This document shows, one piece after another, positions 39,222 through 47,295 of a stretch of 64,000 bases of DNA; the stretch's first letter is position 1, and each line of letters opens with the position of its first letter. A model generated the notes under the pieces. That model did not search any database and was not told the DNA's origin. It saw only the letters and a program-made list of their open reading frames with translations. The stretch is from Pseudomonas oryzae (GTDB lineage: Bacteria > Pseudomonadota > Gammaproteobacteria > Pseudomonadales > Pseudomonadaceae). The position numbers and the translations under genes were made by a program. The DNA lies in NCBI RefSeq assembly GCF_900104805.1, contig NZ_LT629751.1, positions 1,779,001 through 1,843,000 of the forward strand, in the 5' to 3' direction.

Positions 39222-39719
39222 ATGGCATCCCCGGAAAAACAGCAAAAACGTCCCCAGCGGGCCAAAGCCAAGGCCAAGCAGAACCGTTCGGGCAAAGCCA
39301 AGGCCAATGTCGTACATCCGCTGCTGGCCAATCCGCTGGTCAACGAGCCATTCGATGATGTCGAAATCGACCTGAGCACCTTCGACTTCAAAGACATCGA
39401 GGAAAACGGTTTCGACCCGGCGCACTTCGACGACCTGTTCCAGGCGATGAAAGTCGGCGAAGGCATCAGCCTGCTTGCGATGTGCCTGGTGTTCCTGCAG
39501 TACCCGGTGCTGGAGCTGGTGGTCGCCGAGGAAGAGGAAGACGCTGCCATCGACTTCATGATGGGCCTGCTGATCGCCTATCGCGGGTTCTTCCACGATG
39601 AAGACGAAGACACGGCCGTGAATTGGATCAGCAGCGCCGCTTTCCAGGCTGCCTACAACGAAGCGTCGATGATCCTGCAGAAGAAGTACGCTCGCGGCAC
39701 CTCAAGCGCCCGAGCCTAG
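39222..39719 (+). CDS. Conserved Pseudomonas hypothetical protein next to polB
   Basis: A 165-residue protein with a basic, low-complexity N-terminus (PEKQQKRPQRAKAKAKQNRS) followed by an acidic segment (DDVEIDLSTFDFKDIEENGF) and an alpha-helical region that includes LLAMCLVFLQYPVLELVVAE. It is adjacent to polB in other pseudomonads too, as I recall, but has no known function. ATG 39222 is preferred because AAGGA precedes it; ATG 39186 and 39192 are possible. Transcribed away from polB. Confidence 0.7.
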   Translation: MASPEKQQKRPQRAKAKAKQNRSGKAKANVVHPLLANPLVNEPFDDVEIDLSTFDFKDIEENGFDPAHFDDLFQAMKVGEGISLLAMCLVFLQYPVLELVVAEEEEDAAIDFMMGLLIAYRGFFHDEDEDTAVNWISSAAFQAAYNEASMILQKKYARGTSSARA

Positions 39720-39780
39720 CCGCGCGCCGATCAGCCGCTGCTGGCAAGTCCGTTCGGGCGAGAGGGGTCATTGCCCAAAA

Positions 39781-39807
39781 GCAGCTCTTTCAGGAGCTGC
39801 CTTTTTC
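39781..39807 (+). terminator. Terminator, probably bidirectional
   Basis: Stem GCAGCTC/GAGCTGC with a six-base loop followed by CTTTTTC on the plus strand and by TTTTGG on the minus strand, between the polB neighbour and the convergent TetR gene. Confidence 0.85.
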
Positions 39808-39886
39808 AACAGAATCGGCCGATAGCCGCCGTACACGAACGACAGCTCCGGGGCGGAAGCCTCTTCCAGCCCCCGTAGCCCACACT

Positions 39887-40555
39887 TCAAGCCCTCACGT
39901 ACCGCAACACCGCCTCGCAGATCATCTCCTTGTGCCGCGCGCGGGTTTCCGGCTCGCTGAAGTCGACCTGGTGGATGGTGGCGAAGGTGTAGCGGTTGGA
40001 CACGCGGAAGAAGCAGAACGAGCTGATCAGGAGGTGCAGGTCGCGCGGCTCGATGCCCGGGCGGAACACCCCGGCGGCGACGCCGCGGTCGAGGATGCTC
40101 TCGATCTCGGCGAGGATCGACTTGTTGAGCGAGCGGATCACCTGCGACTCGGCCAGGTGGGCGCCGTGGTGGATGTTCTCGATGCTGACCAGGCGGATGA
40201 AGTCGACGTTGCCGTCGTGGTGCTCGAAGGTGAACTCGACCATGCGCCGCAGCGCCGCCTCCGGATCCAGCTGGTCGAGCTTGAGCGCCGCCTCGGTGGC
40301 ACGGATGTCGCCGTAGAGCTTCTCCAGCACGGCCAGGTAGAGCTGCTCCTTGCTGTTGAAGTAGTAGTAGATCATCCGCTTGGAGACGTTGGTGCGCTCG
40401 GCGATGGCGTCCACCCGCGCGCCGCTCAGGCCATGCTCGGCGAATTCGGCGATGGCCGCCTCGAGGATGTCCTGGCGGGTCTTCTCCGGATTGTTCTTGC
40501 GCGGCTGACGCGCTTCGGTCGGCGCGACGAGGGGCTGGGGGATGGCTGACGACAT
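39887..40555 (-). CDS. TetR-family regulator, likely of quinate/shikimate catabolism
   Basis: A 222-residue TetR protein. The N-terminal DNA-binding domain reads ILEAAIAEFAEHGLSGARVD then AIAERTNVSKRMIYYYFNSKE. The ligand domain holds SIENIHHGAHLAESQ, typical of a subgroup near quiC. It lies 96 bp downstream of quiC in the same orientation, matching the quiC-tetR pairing of other Pseudomonas. The palindrome TACTAACCAGTTAGTA upstream of quiC and its near copy in the aroQ promoter are its probable operators. The ligand is unknown. Confidence 0.85.
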   Translation of the reverse strand: MSSAIPQPLVAPTEARQPRKNNPEKTRQDILEAAIAEFAEHGLSGARVDAIAERTNVSKRMIYYYFNSKEQLYLAVLEKLYGDIRATEAALKLDQLDPEAALRRMVEFTFEHHDGNVDFIRLVSIENIHHGAHLAESQVIRSLNKSILAEIESILDRGVAAGVFRPGIEPRDLHLLISSFCFFRVSNRYTFATIHQVDFSEPETRARHKEMICEAVLRYVRA

Positions 40556-40651
40556 GGCTGGCGAACTCGACGGGTAGGATCTCAGGCGATTATCGGTTGC
40601 CGCCCGGCGGGATGGAAGCCATGCCCTGCACAGGGGCATGGCCTCCCGCCA

Positions 40652-42550
40652 TCACAGCTTGGGGCTGCGCCGCCCGCTGCGGGCCTGGGCCAGTGCGGCC
40701 AGGCGCACCGCGACGTTGGCCGCGCCGTAGGCGGCGTAGTCCTTGCGCTGCAGGATCTCGAAGAAGAAGCGCTCGGCGAACGGCTCGGTGTAGACGTGGA
40801 ACAGCTCGCCGCCCTGGGCGTCGCGGTCGTAGAGGATGTTGAAGTAGGCCAGCTTGCTGAGGAAGTCGTCGTCGAAGTCGAAGCGCGCGGCGAGGTCGTC
40901 GTAGTAGTTCATCGGGATGTCCAGCAGCGGCACCCCGGCCTCCTTGGCGCGCTCGACGGCGACGAAGATGTCGTCGCATTCGAAGGCGATGTGGTGCACG
41001 CCGGAGCCGCGGTAGCTGGACAGCGAACGGGAGATCGCGGTGTTGCGGTTCTCCGAGATGTTCAGCGGCAGGCGCACGCTGCCGCAGCGGCTGCGGATGG
41101 CGCGGCTCTTGACCAGACCGTAGGGGTCGGGGAGCACCACCTCGTCGTCGGCCTCGAAGTCGAACAGGCTCTTGTAGAACAGCACCCAGGAATCCATGCC
41201 CTCGGCCGGCAGGGCCATGGCCACGTGGTCGATGCGCTTGAGCACGCCGGCGTCGCTGCCGTCCTTCAGGGCGAAGTCGGTGTCGTAGATGCTGTGACCC
41301 TCGGCGTCGCGGTCGGCCAGGTAGATCAGGCTGCCGTCCGGCGCGCGCACCGCGGGGATCTCGCGCTCGTTGGGGCCGATCAGGCTGCGGTAGGGCTGGC
41401 CGCCGAACTGGCTGGCGCGCTCCAGGGCCTGGTGGCTGTCGCGCACGCGCAGCGCGGTGGCGCACAGCGACGGGCCGTGGGCCTCGAAGAAGCTGTGGGC
41501 GAAGGAGTACGGCTCGGCATTGAGCACCAGGTTGATGTCGCCCTGGCGCAGCAGGCTGACGTTCTTCGAGCGATGGGTGCCGGCCTCGACGAAGCCCAGG
41601 CGGGTCAGCCACTGCGCCAGCTGGGCGCCGTGCTCGCCGTCGACGGCGAACTCGAGGAACTCGATGCCGTCGTAGCGGCTGGCCGGCGGCGGGGCGAACA
41701 GCACGCCCTCCTCGACCGGCTGATGCTGCTCTTCCAGCAGCAGGCGGGTCTTTTCCTCCAGGTAGAGCAGCGAGCGCAGGCCGTCCACCGCGGTGGCGCG
41801 CGGCGGCGCGGCGCGGAAGCCGTCGTTGAAGATCTCCAGCGACAGCGGGCCGCGATAGCCGCTCCTGAGGATGGGCGCGAGAAAGCCCGGCAGGTCGAAG
41901 TCGCCCTGCCCCGGGAAGCAGCGGAAATGCCGGCTCCACTCCAGCACGTCCATGTTGAGGATGGGCGCGTCGGCCATCTGCACGAAGAAGATCTTGTCGC
42001 CGGGGATCTCGGCGATGGCACTGGGGTCGCCCTTCAGCGACAAGGTGTGAAAGCTGTCGAGCAGCACGCCGAGGTTCGGGTGGTCGGCGGCGCGGACGAT
42101 GTCCCACACCTGCTGCCAGGTGTTGACGTGGCGGCCCCAGGCCAGCGCCTCGTAGCCGATACGCAGACCGCGGGCGCCGGCGCGCTCGGCGAGCAGGCGC
42201 AGGTCGTCGACGAGGATCTGCCGCTCGCCCAGGGAGTCGGCGGCGACGTTGCTGCACACCAGCACCAGGTCGGTGCCCAGCTCCTGCATCAGGTCGAACT
42301 TGCGCTCGGCGCGGTCGAGATTGCGCGCCAGGCGGTCGCGGCGCACGCCCTCGAAGTCGCGGAACGGCTGGAACAGGGTGATCGCCAGGCCCAAGTCGGC
42401 CGCCAGCTTGCGCACCTCGCGCGGGCTGCCGCCGTAGTAGAGCAGGTCGTTCTCGAAGATCTCCACGCCGTCGAAGCCGGCGGCGGCGATGGCCTCGAGC
42501 TTTTCCGGCAGGGTTCCGCTGAGCGAGACGGTGGCGATGGAGCGATGCAT
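40652..42550 (-). CDS. quiC: 3-dehydroshikimate dehydratase QuiC1 (DSD/HPPD-like fusion)
   Basis: A 632-residue protein. The N-terminal 280 residues are a sugar-isomerase-like TIM barrel (GFDGVEIFENDLLYYGG, IGYEALAWGRHVNTWQQ, GVLLDSFHTLSLKGD with metal-binding Glu/Asp/His). The C-terminal 340 are two VOC units like hydroxyphenylpyruvate dioxygenase (FLEFAVDGEHGAQLAQWL; DHVAMALPAEGMDSWVLFY; SGVHHIAFECDDIF). The barrel dehydrates 3-dehydroshikimate to protocatechuate; the VOC part is needed for full activity in P. putida/P. aeruginosa QuiC1. ATG 42550 follows AGGAGG. Confidence 0.93.
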   Translation of the reverse strand: MHRSIATVSLSGTLPEKLEAIAAAGFDGVEIFENDLLYYGGSPREVRKLAADLGLAITLFQPFRDFEGVRRDRLARNLDRAERKFDLMQELGTDLVLVCSNVAADSLGERQILVDDLRLLAERAGARGLRIGYEALAWGRHVNTWQQVWDIVRAADHPNLGVLLDSFHTLSLKGDPSAIAEIPGDKIFFVQMADAPILNMDVLEWSRHFRCFPGQGDFDLPGFLAPILRSGYRGPLSLEIFNDGFRAAPPRATAVDGLRSLLYLEEKTRLLLEEQHQPVEEGVLFAPPPASRYDGIEFLEFAVDGEHGAQLAQWLTRLGFVEAGTHRSKNVSLLRQGDINLVLNAEPYSFAHSFFEAHGPSLCATALRVRDSHQALERASQFGGQPYRSLIGPNEREIPAVRAPDGSLIYLADRDAEGHSIYDTDFALKDGSDAGVLKRIDHVAMALPAEGMDSWVLFYKSLFDFEADDEVVLPDPYGLVKSRAIRSRCGSVRLPLNISENRNTAISRSLSSYRGSGVHHIAFECDDIFVAVERAKEAGVPLLDIPMNYYDDLAARFDFDDDFLSKLAYFNILYDRDAQGGELFHVYTEPFAERFFFEILQRKDYAAYGAANVAVRLAALAQARSGRRSPKL

Positions 42551-42657
42551 GGGGCCTCCTGGGGCAGACGAGGCGTCGCTCGGGGCAGGCAGCAGGAGCG
42601 ACGGTTCAGGCAGTGAATCGAGTATCGGCCAGCCCTCCCCCTGGGACAACAAAAATG

Positions 42658-42673
42658 TACTAACCAGTTAGTA
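42658..42673. promoter_or_regulatory. TetR-type operator TACTAACCAGTTAGTA
   Basis: A perfect palindrome with seven-base arms around CA, in the divergent quiC/porin gap and about 108 bp upstream of the quiC start. Fourteen of 16 bases recur in the aroQ promoter. Confidence 0.7.
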
Positions 42674-43011
42674 TTGTGTTCGCTGATCGCACAAATCGAC
42701 CTTGGGCCGATTGACCATGCCCATGCGCAGTCGCCACCATCTGCTCACGAGATGGCCGCACACCCCTGTCGCCCGCCATTTCCTGATCCGACAACAACAG
42801 CAACAACAACGGAATCGCCCCAATGCCCGTGCCTCCATCGCATCAGCCGGTCCGCCCGCGGATCGCGCCAGCCAGCCCCCCAGCTCCACCCGGCGTGACC
42901 ACCCGCACGCACCAGTAATTTCCGGCCTCAGGCCCAACCAACAGCCCCGCCGACACGCCGCCGATGCAGCGGCCGGGGACTCTCACGCTCGAAATCGGGA
43001 GTACAACAACA
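42674..43011 (+). other. 338-base leader region of the porin with repeated CA motifs
   Basis: No conserved gene is seen. AACAACAA occurs at 42802-42809 in a CAA-rich tract and again at 43005-43012, overlapping the porin ATG. GGGAG at 42998 serves as ribosome-binding site. An open frame across this stretch is translated CAA repeats and is not credible. Confidence 0.55.
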
Positions 43012-44280
43012 ATGACTTCTCGCACCTCTCTCTCGCTCGCCATCGCCGCCGTCAGCGCCCTGGGCGCCTCGGCGCTGTCGCTGCCGGCCATGGCCGCCGG
43101 CTTCGTCGAGGACAGCAAGGCCACGCTGAACCTGCGCAACTACTACATCAACCGCGATTTCCGCCACGCCGACAGCAACGCGCAGAGCCGTGCCGAGGAA
43201 TGGACGCAGAGCTTCATCCTCAACGTGCAGTCCGGCTACAACCCGGGTCCGGTCGGCTTCGGCGTCGACGCACTCGGTCTGTACTCGGTCAAGCTCGACG
43301 GCGGCGAAGGCACCCGCGGCACCCAGCTGCTGCCGATCCACGACGACGGCAAACCGGCCGACGATTTCGGCCGCCTGGCGGTGGCCGGCAAGGTGAAGTT
43401 CTCCAACACCGAGCTGAAGGTCGGCGAGATGATGCCGGTGCTGCCGATCCTGCGCGCCGACGACGGCCGCTCGCTGCCGCAGACCTTCCAGGGCGGCATG
43501 CTGACCTCGAAGGAGATCGCCGGCCTCACCGTGCACGGCGGCCAGTTCCGCCAGAACAGTCCGCGCAACGACGCCAGCCTGGAAGACATGTTCATGCAGG
43601 GCCGGCCGGCCATCACTTCCGACCGCTTCAACTACGCCGGCGGCGAATACCGCTTCAACCAGGACCGCACCCTGGTCGGCGCCTGGTATTCCGAGCTGCA
43701 GGACATCTACAACCAGCAGTACTTCAACCTGGTGCACAGCCAGCCGCTCGGCGACTGGACCCTGGGCGCCAACCTCGGCTACTTCATCGGCGGCGAGGAC
43801 GGCAGCGAGAAGGCCGGCGAACTGGACAACAAGACCGCCTCCGGCCTGTTCTCCGCCAAGTACAAGGCGCACACCTTCTACGTCGGCCTGCAGAAGGTCA
43901 GCGGCGACAACGGCTGGATGCGCGTCAACGGCACCAGCGGCGGCACCCTGGCCAACGACAGCCTCAACGCCAGCTTCGACAATGCCGACGAGCGCTCCTG
44001 GCAGCTGCGCTACGACTACGACTTCGCCGCCCTCGGCGTGCCGGGGATGACCAGCATGGTGCGCTATATCAAGGGCGACGACGTGGACGTCAGCGCCGCC
44101 ATCGACGACGGCAAGGAGTGGATCCGCGACGTCGAACTGGCCTATACCGTGCAGAGCGGCCCGTTCAAGGCCCTCAACGTCAAGTGGCGCACCTCGAGCA
44201 TCCGCAAGGACTGGGTGAGCAACGGCACCGACTTCGACGAGCACCGCATCATCATCAACTACCCGCTCAACCTGCTCTGA
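43012..44280 (+). CDS. OprD-family outer-membrane porin (quinate-linked)
   Basis: A 422-residue OprD/OccK-type 18-strand porin. A signal peptide ends AMA near residue 28; AGFVEDSKATLNLRNYYINRDF starts the barrel (read as two pieces); [29 protein letters not shown] and [20 protein letters not shown] are strong family blocks. It is divergent from quiC and shares its operator region, so uptake of quinate, shikimate or protocatechuate is likely. The barrel ends in Leu-Leu, not the common terminal Phe. Its start codon overlaps a CA motif. Confidence 0.9.
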   Translation: MTSRTSLSLAIAAVSALGASALSLPAMAAGFVEDSKATLNLRNYYINRDFRHADSNAQSRAEEWTQSFILNVQSGYNPGPVGFGVDALGLYSVKLDGGEGTRGTQLLPIHDDGKPADDFGRLAVAGKVKFSNTELKVGEMMPVLPILRADDGRSLPQTFQGGMLTSKEIAGLTVHGGQFRQNSPRNDASLEDMFMQGRPAITSDRFNYAGGEYRFNQDRTLVGAWYSELQDIYNQQYFNLVHSQPLGDWTLGANLGYFIGGEDGSEKAGELDNKTASGLFSAKYKAHTFYVGLQKVSGDNGWMRVNGTSGGTLANDSLNASFDNADERSWQLRYDYDFAALGVPGMTSMVRYIKGDDVDVSAAIDDGKEWIRDVELAYTVQSGPFKALNVKWRTSSIRKDWVSNGTDFDEHRIIINYPLNLL

Positions 44281-44336
44281 CCCGTACTCTCCCGGCCGGT
44301 GGCAGCGCCGGCCATGCTCCTGGGGTATGACCCTTC

Positions 44337-44362
44337 GCCCGTCCATGTGACGGGCTTTTTTC
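44337..44362 (+). terminator. Terminator of the porin gene
   Basis: GCCCGTC/GACGGGC stem with a CATGT loop followed by six T. Confidence 0.9.
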
Positions 44363-44400
44363 GTCTGCGGCTTGGGCATCGGCGCGGCAAGCCCTGCGGG

Positions 44401-44895
44401 TCAGCTGTTGCCCTGCCGGCCGGGATAACGGAGCGTGCCGACGACGATGTGCGGGCTGCTGCCGGGCTCGCCCCACCAGGCTTCGACCTCCGGCAGCAGT
44501 GCCAGCAAGGCACGGACCGCCTCGGCGGGGGACGGCGCCGCGCGGCCCCGGAGGCGCGCCAGCAGCCCCGGGCGCTGGCCGAAGGTCCGCACCGGAAAGG
44601 GCCACAGGGTACGACTCGGCGACAGCGTACCGACGAGCAGCGTGCCACCCCGCCGTTCCAGCTCCGCCAGACCGACGGGCGGCTCGATGAACAGCTGCAC
44701 GCCGAACCCGGCGCTGCGCCTGCGGTTGAACAGGATCGCGATGGTCTCCCGGCCGTGCGCGGCCTCGCGCCGGAATTCGTAGCAGACGTTGTGGCGATCG
44801 AACGGGATGCCGGGCGCACGGTAACCGGCGGCCACCAGCGCGGGCGTCAGCACCGCGGTCAGCTCGGCGCAGAGTTGCTGGAAGGGACTGGGCAT
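44401..44895 (-). CDS. Hypothetical protein
   Basis: A 164-residue protein with no family I recognise. It begins MPSPFQQLCAELTAVLTPAL and contains FDRHNVCYEFRREAAHGRET and FGVQLFIEPPVGLAELERRG, with a mixed alpha/beta look that resembles small DUF4304-like cytoplasmic proteins. Its start at 44895 has a weak ribosome-binding site. It follows the cupin gene in the same orientation after 66 bp. Codon use matches its neighbours, so it is probably a real gene. Confidence 0.5.
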   Translation of the reverse strand: MPSPFQQLCAELTAVLTPALVAAGYRAPGIPFDRHNVCYEFRREAAHGRETIAILFNRRRSAGFGVQLFIEPPVGLAELERRGGTLLVGTLSPSRTLWPFPVRTFGQRPGLLARLRGRAAPSPAEAVRALLALLPEVEAWWGEPGSSPHIVVGTLRYPGRQGNS

Positions 44896-44961
44896 GTCCT
44901 TAGTCCTGGCGTGTCGGGTGGCCGAGCGCAGGGCCCTGGTGCAGGCGCCGGGTTCGGCATC

Positions 44962-45372
44962 CTAGCCGGCCGGCCTGGCTGCTGGCGCATAGGGCTCGAC
45001 CTTGTCCTGCTCGGCCGGATCGTTGCGCGCCACCACGGCCCGGGCCGGTTCGCTGGCACTGAGATTGATCGCCTCATGGGGCACGCCGGGCGGAACGAAC
45101 AGGAACTCCCCCGCCTCGCTGACGACCTCGTTCTCCAGCGCCGCGCCCCAGCGGGTGAGGACGCGCCCCTCGAGCACGTAGATGCCCGTCTCGTAGCCGA
45201 TGTGCAGGTGGGGTTCGGCGCGCCCGCCCGGTGGAATGACCACCAGGTGCATGGACAACCCCTGCGCGCCGACCGTCTGCCCCGAGATGCCGACGAAATA
45301 GGGCAGACGCTGGCGGGTCATCACCTCGGCATCGGGGCGCACACCCTGCACCTTGCGCTCATCGGCGGCCAT
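44962..45372 (-). CDS. Cupin-domain protein
   Basis: A 136-residue single cupin. PPGGRAEPHLHIGYETGIYV and LEGRVLTRW make cupin motif 1 (two His and a Glu for metal), and FLFVPPGVPHEAINLSA motif 2 with the last His. Small cupins of this type are often metal-dependent isomerases, decarboxylases or sensors; no substrate is evident. GAGGAGG precedes ATG 45372. It is 61 bp from the upstream SDR gene and may be cotranscribed with it. Confidence 0.75.
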   Translation of the reverse strand: MAADERKVQGVRPDAEVMTRQRLPYFVGISGQTVGAQGLSMHLVVIPPGGRAEPHLHIGYETGIYVLEGRVLTRWGAALENEVVSEAGEFLFVPPGVPHEAINLSASEPARAVVARNDPAEQDKVEPYAPAARPAG

Positions 45373-45433
45373 GGCGGTTTCCTCCTCGTCCGGCAAGCGG
45401 TCACACCGGACAACTATAGCGGGAGCCGCCGCG

Positions 45434-46201
45434 CTACTGCGCCGAGGTCCCGCCATCCACCGGGATCAGCGCTCCGGTGATGAAGCTGGCCTGCGGCGAG
45501 GCGACGAAGGCGACCACCCGGGCGATCTCCTCGGGCCGCGCGGCGCGGCCGAGGGGGATGCCGGCGCCGACCGTGCGCAGCATGGCGTCGCGCGCAACCC
45601 CCGCGTATTCGCTGGCCAGCATCGCAGTGTCGGTATCGCCGGGACAGATGGCGTTGACCCGGACACCGGCGGCGGCGTACTCCAGCGCCAGGCAGCGGGT
45701 CAGTTGAGCCAGGCCGGCCTTGGCCACGCAGTAGGCCACGGCGTCGCGGGCGCCCATCAGCGCCCAGTCGGAAGCGATGTTGACGATCGCCCCGCCGCCA
45801 TGGGCGAGCATGACCGGCAGGACCTCCCGGCACAGGCGGAAGGCGGCCGACAGGTTGACGTCGATGACGCGGTCCCACTGTTCGTCGGTGCAGTCCAGCG
45901 CCGCGCCGCGCACGATGATCCCGGCGTTGTTGACCAGCACGTCGATGCGTCCGAAGCGATCCAGCGCGGCCTCGACGATCCGGTACGGCGCGTGTCGGTC
46001 GGCCACGTCGGCGGCGACGCAACAGGCCTCGCCGCCGGACTGACGCAAGGTCGCCTCCAGCTCGGCGCCGCCAGCGGCATCGCGGTCGACCAGCACCAGC
46101 CTGCCGCCCTGGCTGGCCAGCTCCTCGGCAATCGCGCGGCCGATGCCGGAAACCGCGCCAGTGACCATGCAGACCTTGTCGTGGAAAGGTTTCGTGCTCA
46201 T
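45434..46201 (-). CDS. Short-chain dehydrogenase/reductase
   Basis: A 255-residue classical SDR. TGAVSGIGRAIAEELA (NAD(P) glycine motif), NNAGIIVRG, NIASDWALMG (Ser) and YCVAKAGLAQL (Tyr-x3-Lys) are present; the acidic residue in VLVDRDAAG suggests NAD preference. The substrate is not evident; FabG-like alcohol oxidation is likely. AAGGTGG precedes ATG 46201 at about ten bases. It is upstream of the cupin gene. Confidence 0.8.
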   Translation of the reverse strand: MSTKPFHDKVCMVTGAVSGIGRAIAEELASQGGRLVLVDRDAAGGAELEATLRQSGGEACCVAADVADRHAPYRIVEAALDRFGRIDVLVNNAGIIVRGAALDCTDEQWDRVIDVNLSAAFRLCREVLPVMLAHGGGAIVNIASDWALMGARDAVAYCVAKAGLAQLTRCLALEYAAAGVRVNAICPGDTDTAMLASEYAGVARDAMLRTVGAGIPLGRAARPEEIARVVAFVASPQASFITGALIPVDGGTSAQ

Positions 46202-46499
46202 CGTGCTACCCACCTTGTCAGGATTCACCTGCAGCCCAGACCGACCACCGCCGGGCCACACCCGGCGGGGTCTCGAGTGCGCCAGCGGCATCCGGCGCGC
46301 GGGCTGACCATCAAAGGGTAGTTGCTGCGCAGCGACCGATCAGCCCCGCGCCTCGAAGGCCCGGAGGGTTAGCAGCGCGATGGCGGCGTCATGGGCCGTT
46401 TCGCTGCGGATCCGGATGGCCATGCTGCTTCCCGCAAGGACGCACGGCATTGTTGGTAAATTGATCACACCTGCCTTCGTTCCACCCGGGAATCACGCC

Positions 46500-47177
46500 A
46501 TGCCGCACCGCTCCCCGCCTCCCTTCACCCCCGACCTGTTCGCAGAAGCGCCCGCCGAGTTGCCCCACGAGGAGCGCCTGGGCGCGCAGGCGCTGCTGCT
46601 GCGCGGCTTCGCCCTGCCCTGCGTCGACGAACTGTTGCCGGCGCTGGCGAAGGTCGAGGCGGTGGCGCCGTTCCGCATCATGCTCACCCCCGGCGGCCAG
46701 GCGATGTCGGTGGCGCTGACCAACTGCGGCGAGCTGGGCTGGATCAGCGACCGCCGCGGCTATCGCTACAGCCCGCTCGATCCGCTGAGCGGCCAGCCAT
46801 GGCCGGCGCTGCCGCAGGCATTCCTCCGCCTGGCGCGGGAGGCGGCGACGGCCGCTGGATTCGCCGACTTCACCCCGGACGCCTGCCTGGTCAACCGCTA
46901 TCTGCCGGGCACGCGCATGAGCCTGCATCAGGACCGCGACGAGCGCAGTTTCGCGCACCCCATCGTCTCGGTGTCGCTGGGCATCCCGGCGGTGTTCCTG
47001 TTCGGCGGCCAGGCGCGGCGCGACCCGGCGCAGCGGGTGCCGCTGCTGCATGGCGATGTGGTGGTGTGGGGCGGCGCGGATCGCCTGCGCTTTCACGGCA
47101 TCTTGCCGATCAAGGAAGCGGTGCACCCGCTGCTCGGTGCGCAGCGGATCAACTTCACCCTGCGCAAGGCCGGGTGA
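46500..47177 (+). CDS. alkB: Alkylated-DNA repair dioxygenase AlkB
   Basis: A 225-residue Fe(II)/2-oxoglutarate dioxygenase. YLPGTRMSLHQDRDE carries the His-x-Asp metal pair, RLRFHGIL the distal His, and RINFTLRKAG the 2-oxoglutarate-binding Arg. WISDRRGYRYSPLDP is a typical AlkB substrate-lid segment. It removes methyl groups from 1-methyladenine and 3-methylcytosine in DNA. It stands alone; no Ada box was identified in the roughly 300 bp upstream. Confidence 0.92.
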   Translation: MPHRSPPPFTPDLFAEAPAELPHEERLGAQALLLRGFALPCVDELLPALAKVEAVAPFRIMLTPGGQAMSVALTNCGELGWISDRRGYRYSPLDPLSGQPWPALPQAFLRLAREAATAAGFADFTPDACLVNRYLPGTRMSLHQDRDERSFAHPIVSVSLGIPAVFLFGGQARRDPAQRVPLLHGDVVVWGGADRLRFHGILPIKEAVHPLLGAQRINFTLRKAG

Positions 47178-47188
47178 ATCAAAGCCAG

Positions 47189-47295
47189 GAGCCTGCTCAC
47201 GATCTCGCGAGCCAGAGCCAGGCAAGGCCTCGGCGGCCCCGCGAAACCGATTTCAACGCAGCATGGCCGACGCGCAGCAGATTGTGGGCAGGCTC
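47189..47295. repeat. 107-bp element with 17-bp terminal inverted repeats
   Basis: GAGCCTGCTCACGATCT at the left end and AGATTGTGGGCAGGCTC at the right are inverted copies with two mismatches. The element fills the whole gap between the convergent alkB and dehydrogenase genes and ends next to the latter's stop codon. No T-run is present. It looks like a non-autonomous (MITE-like) element or a strong RNA hairpin. Confidence 0.65.

Noticed and set aside
42702-44330. Frame beginning with a poly-glutamine tract and running through the porin
   Set aside because: The glutamines are CAA repeats of the leader and the rest is an out-of-frame reading of the porin.
46202-46499. Possible Ada or Crp-type site upstream of alkB (GTAAATTGATCACACC)
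   Set aside because: Only a loose half match to either consensus; the gap otherwise holds nothing I can support.
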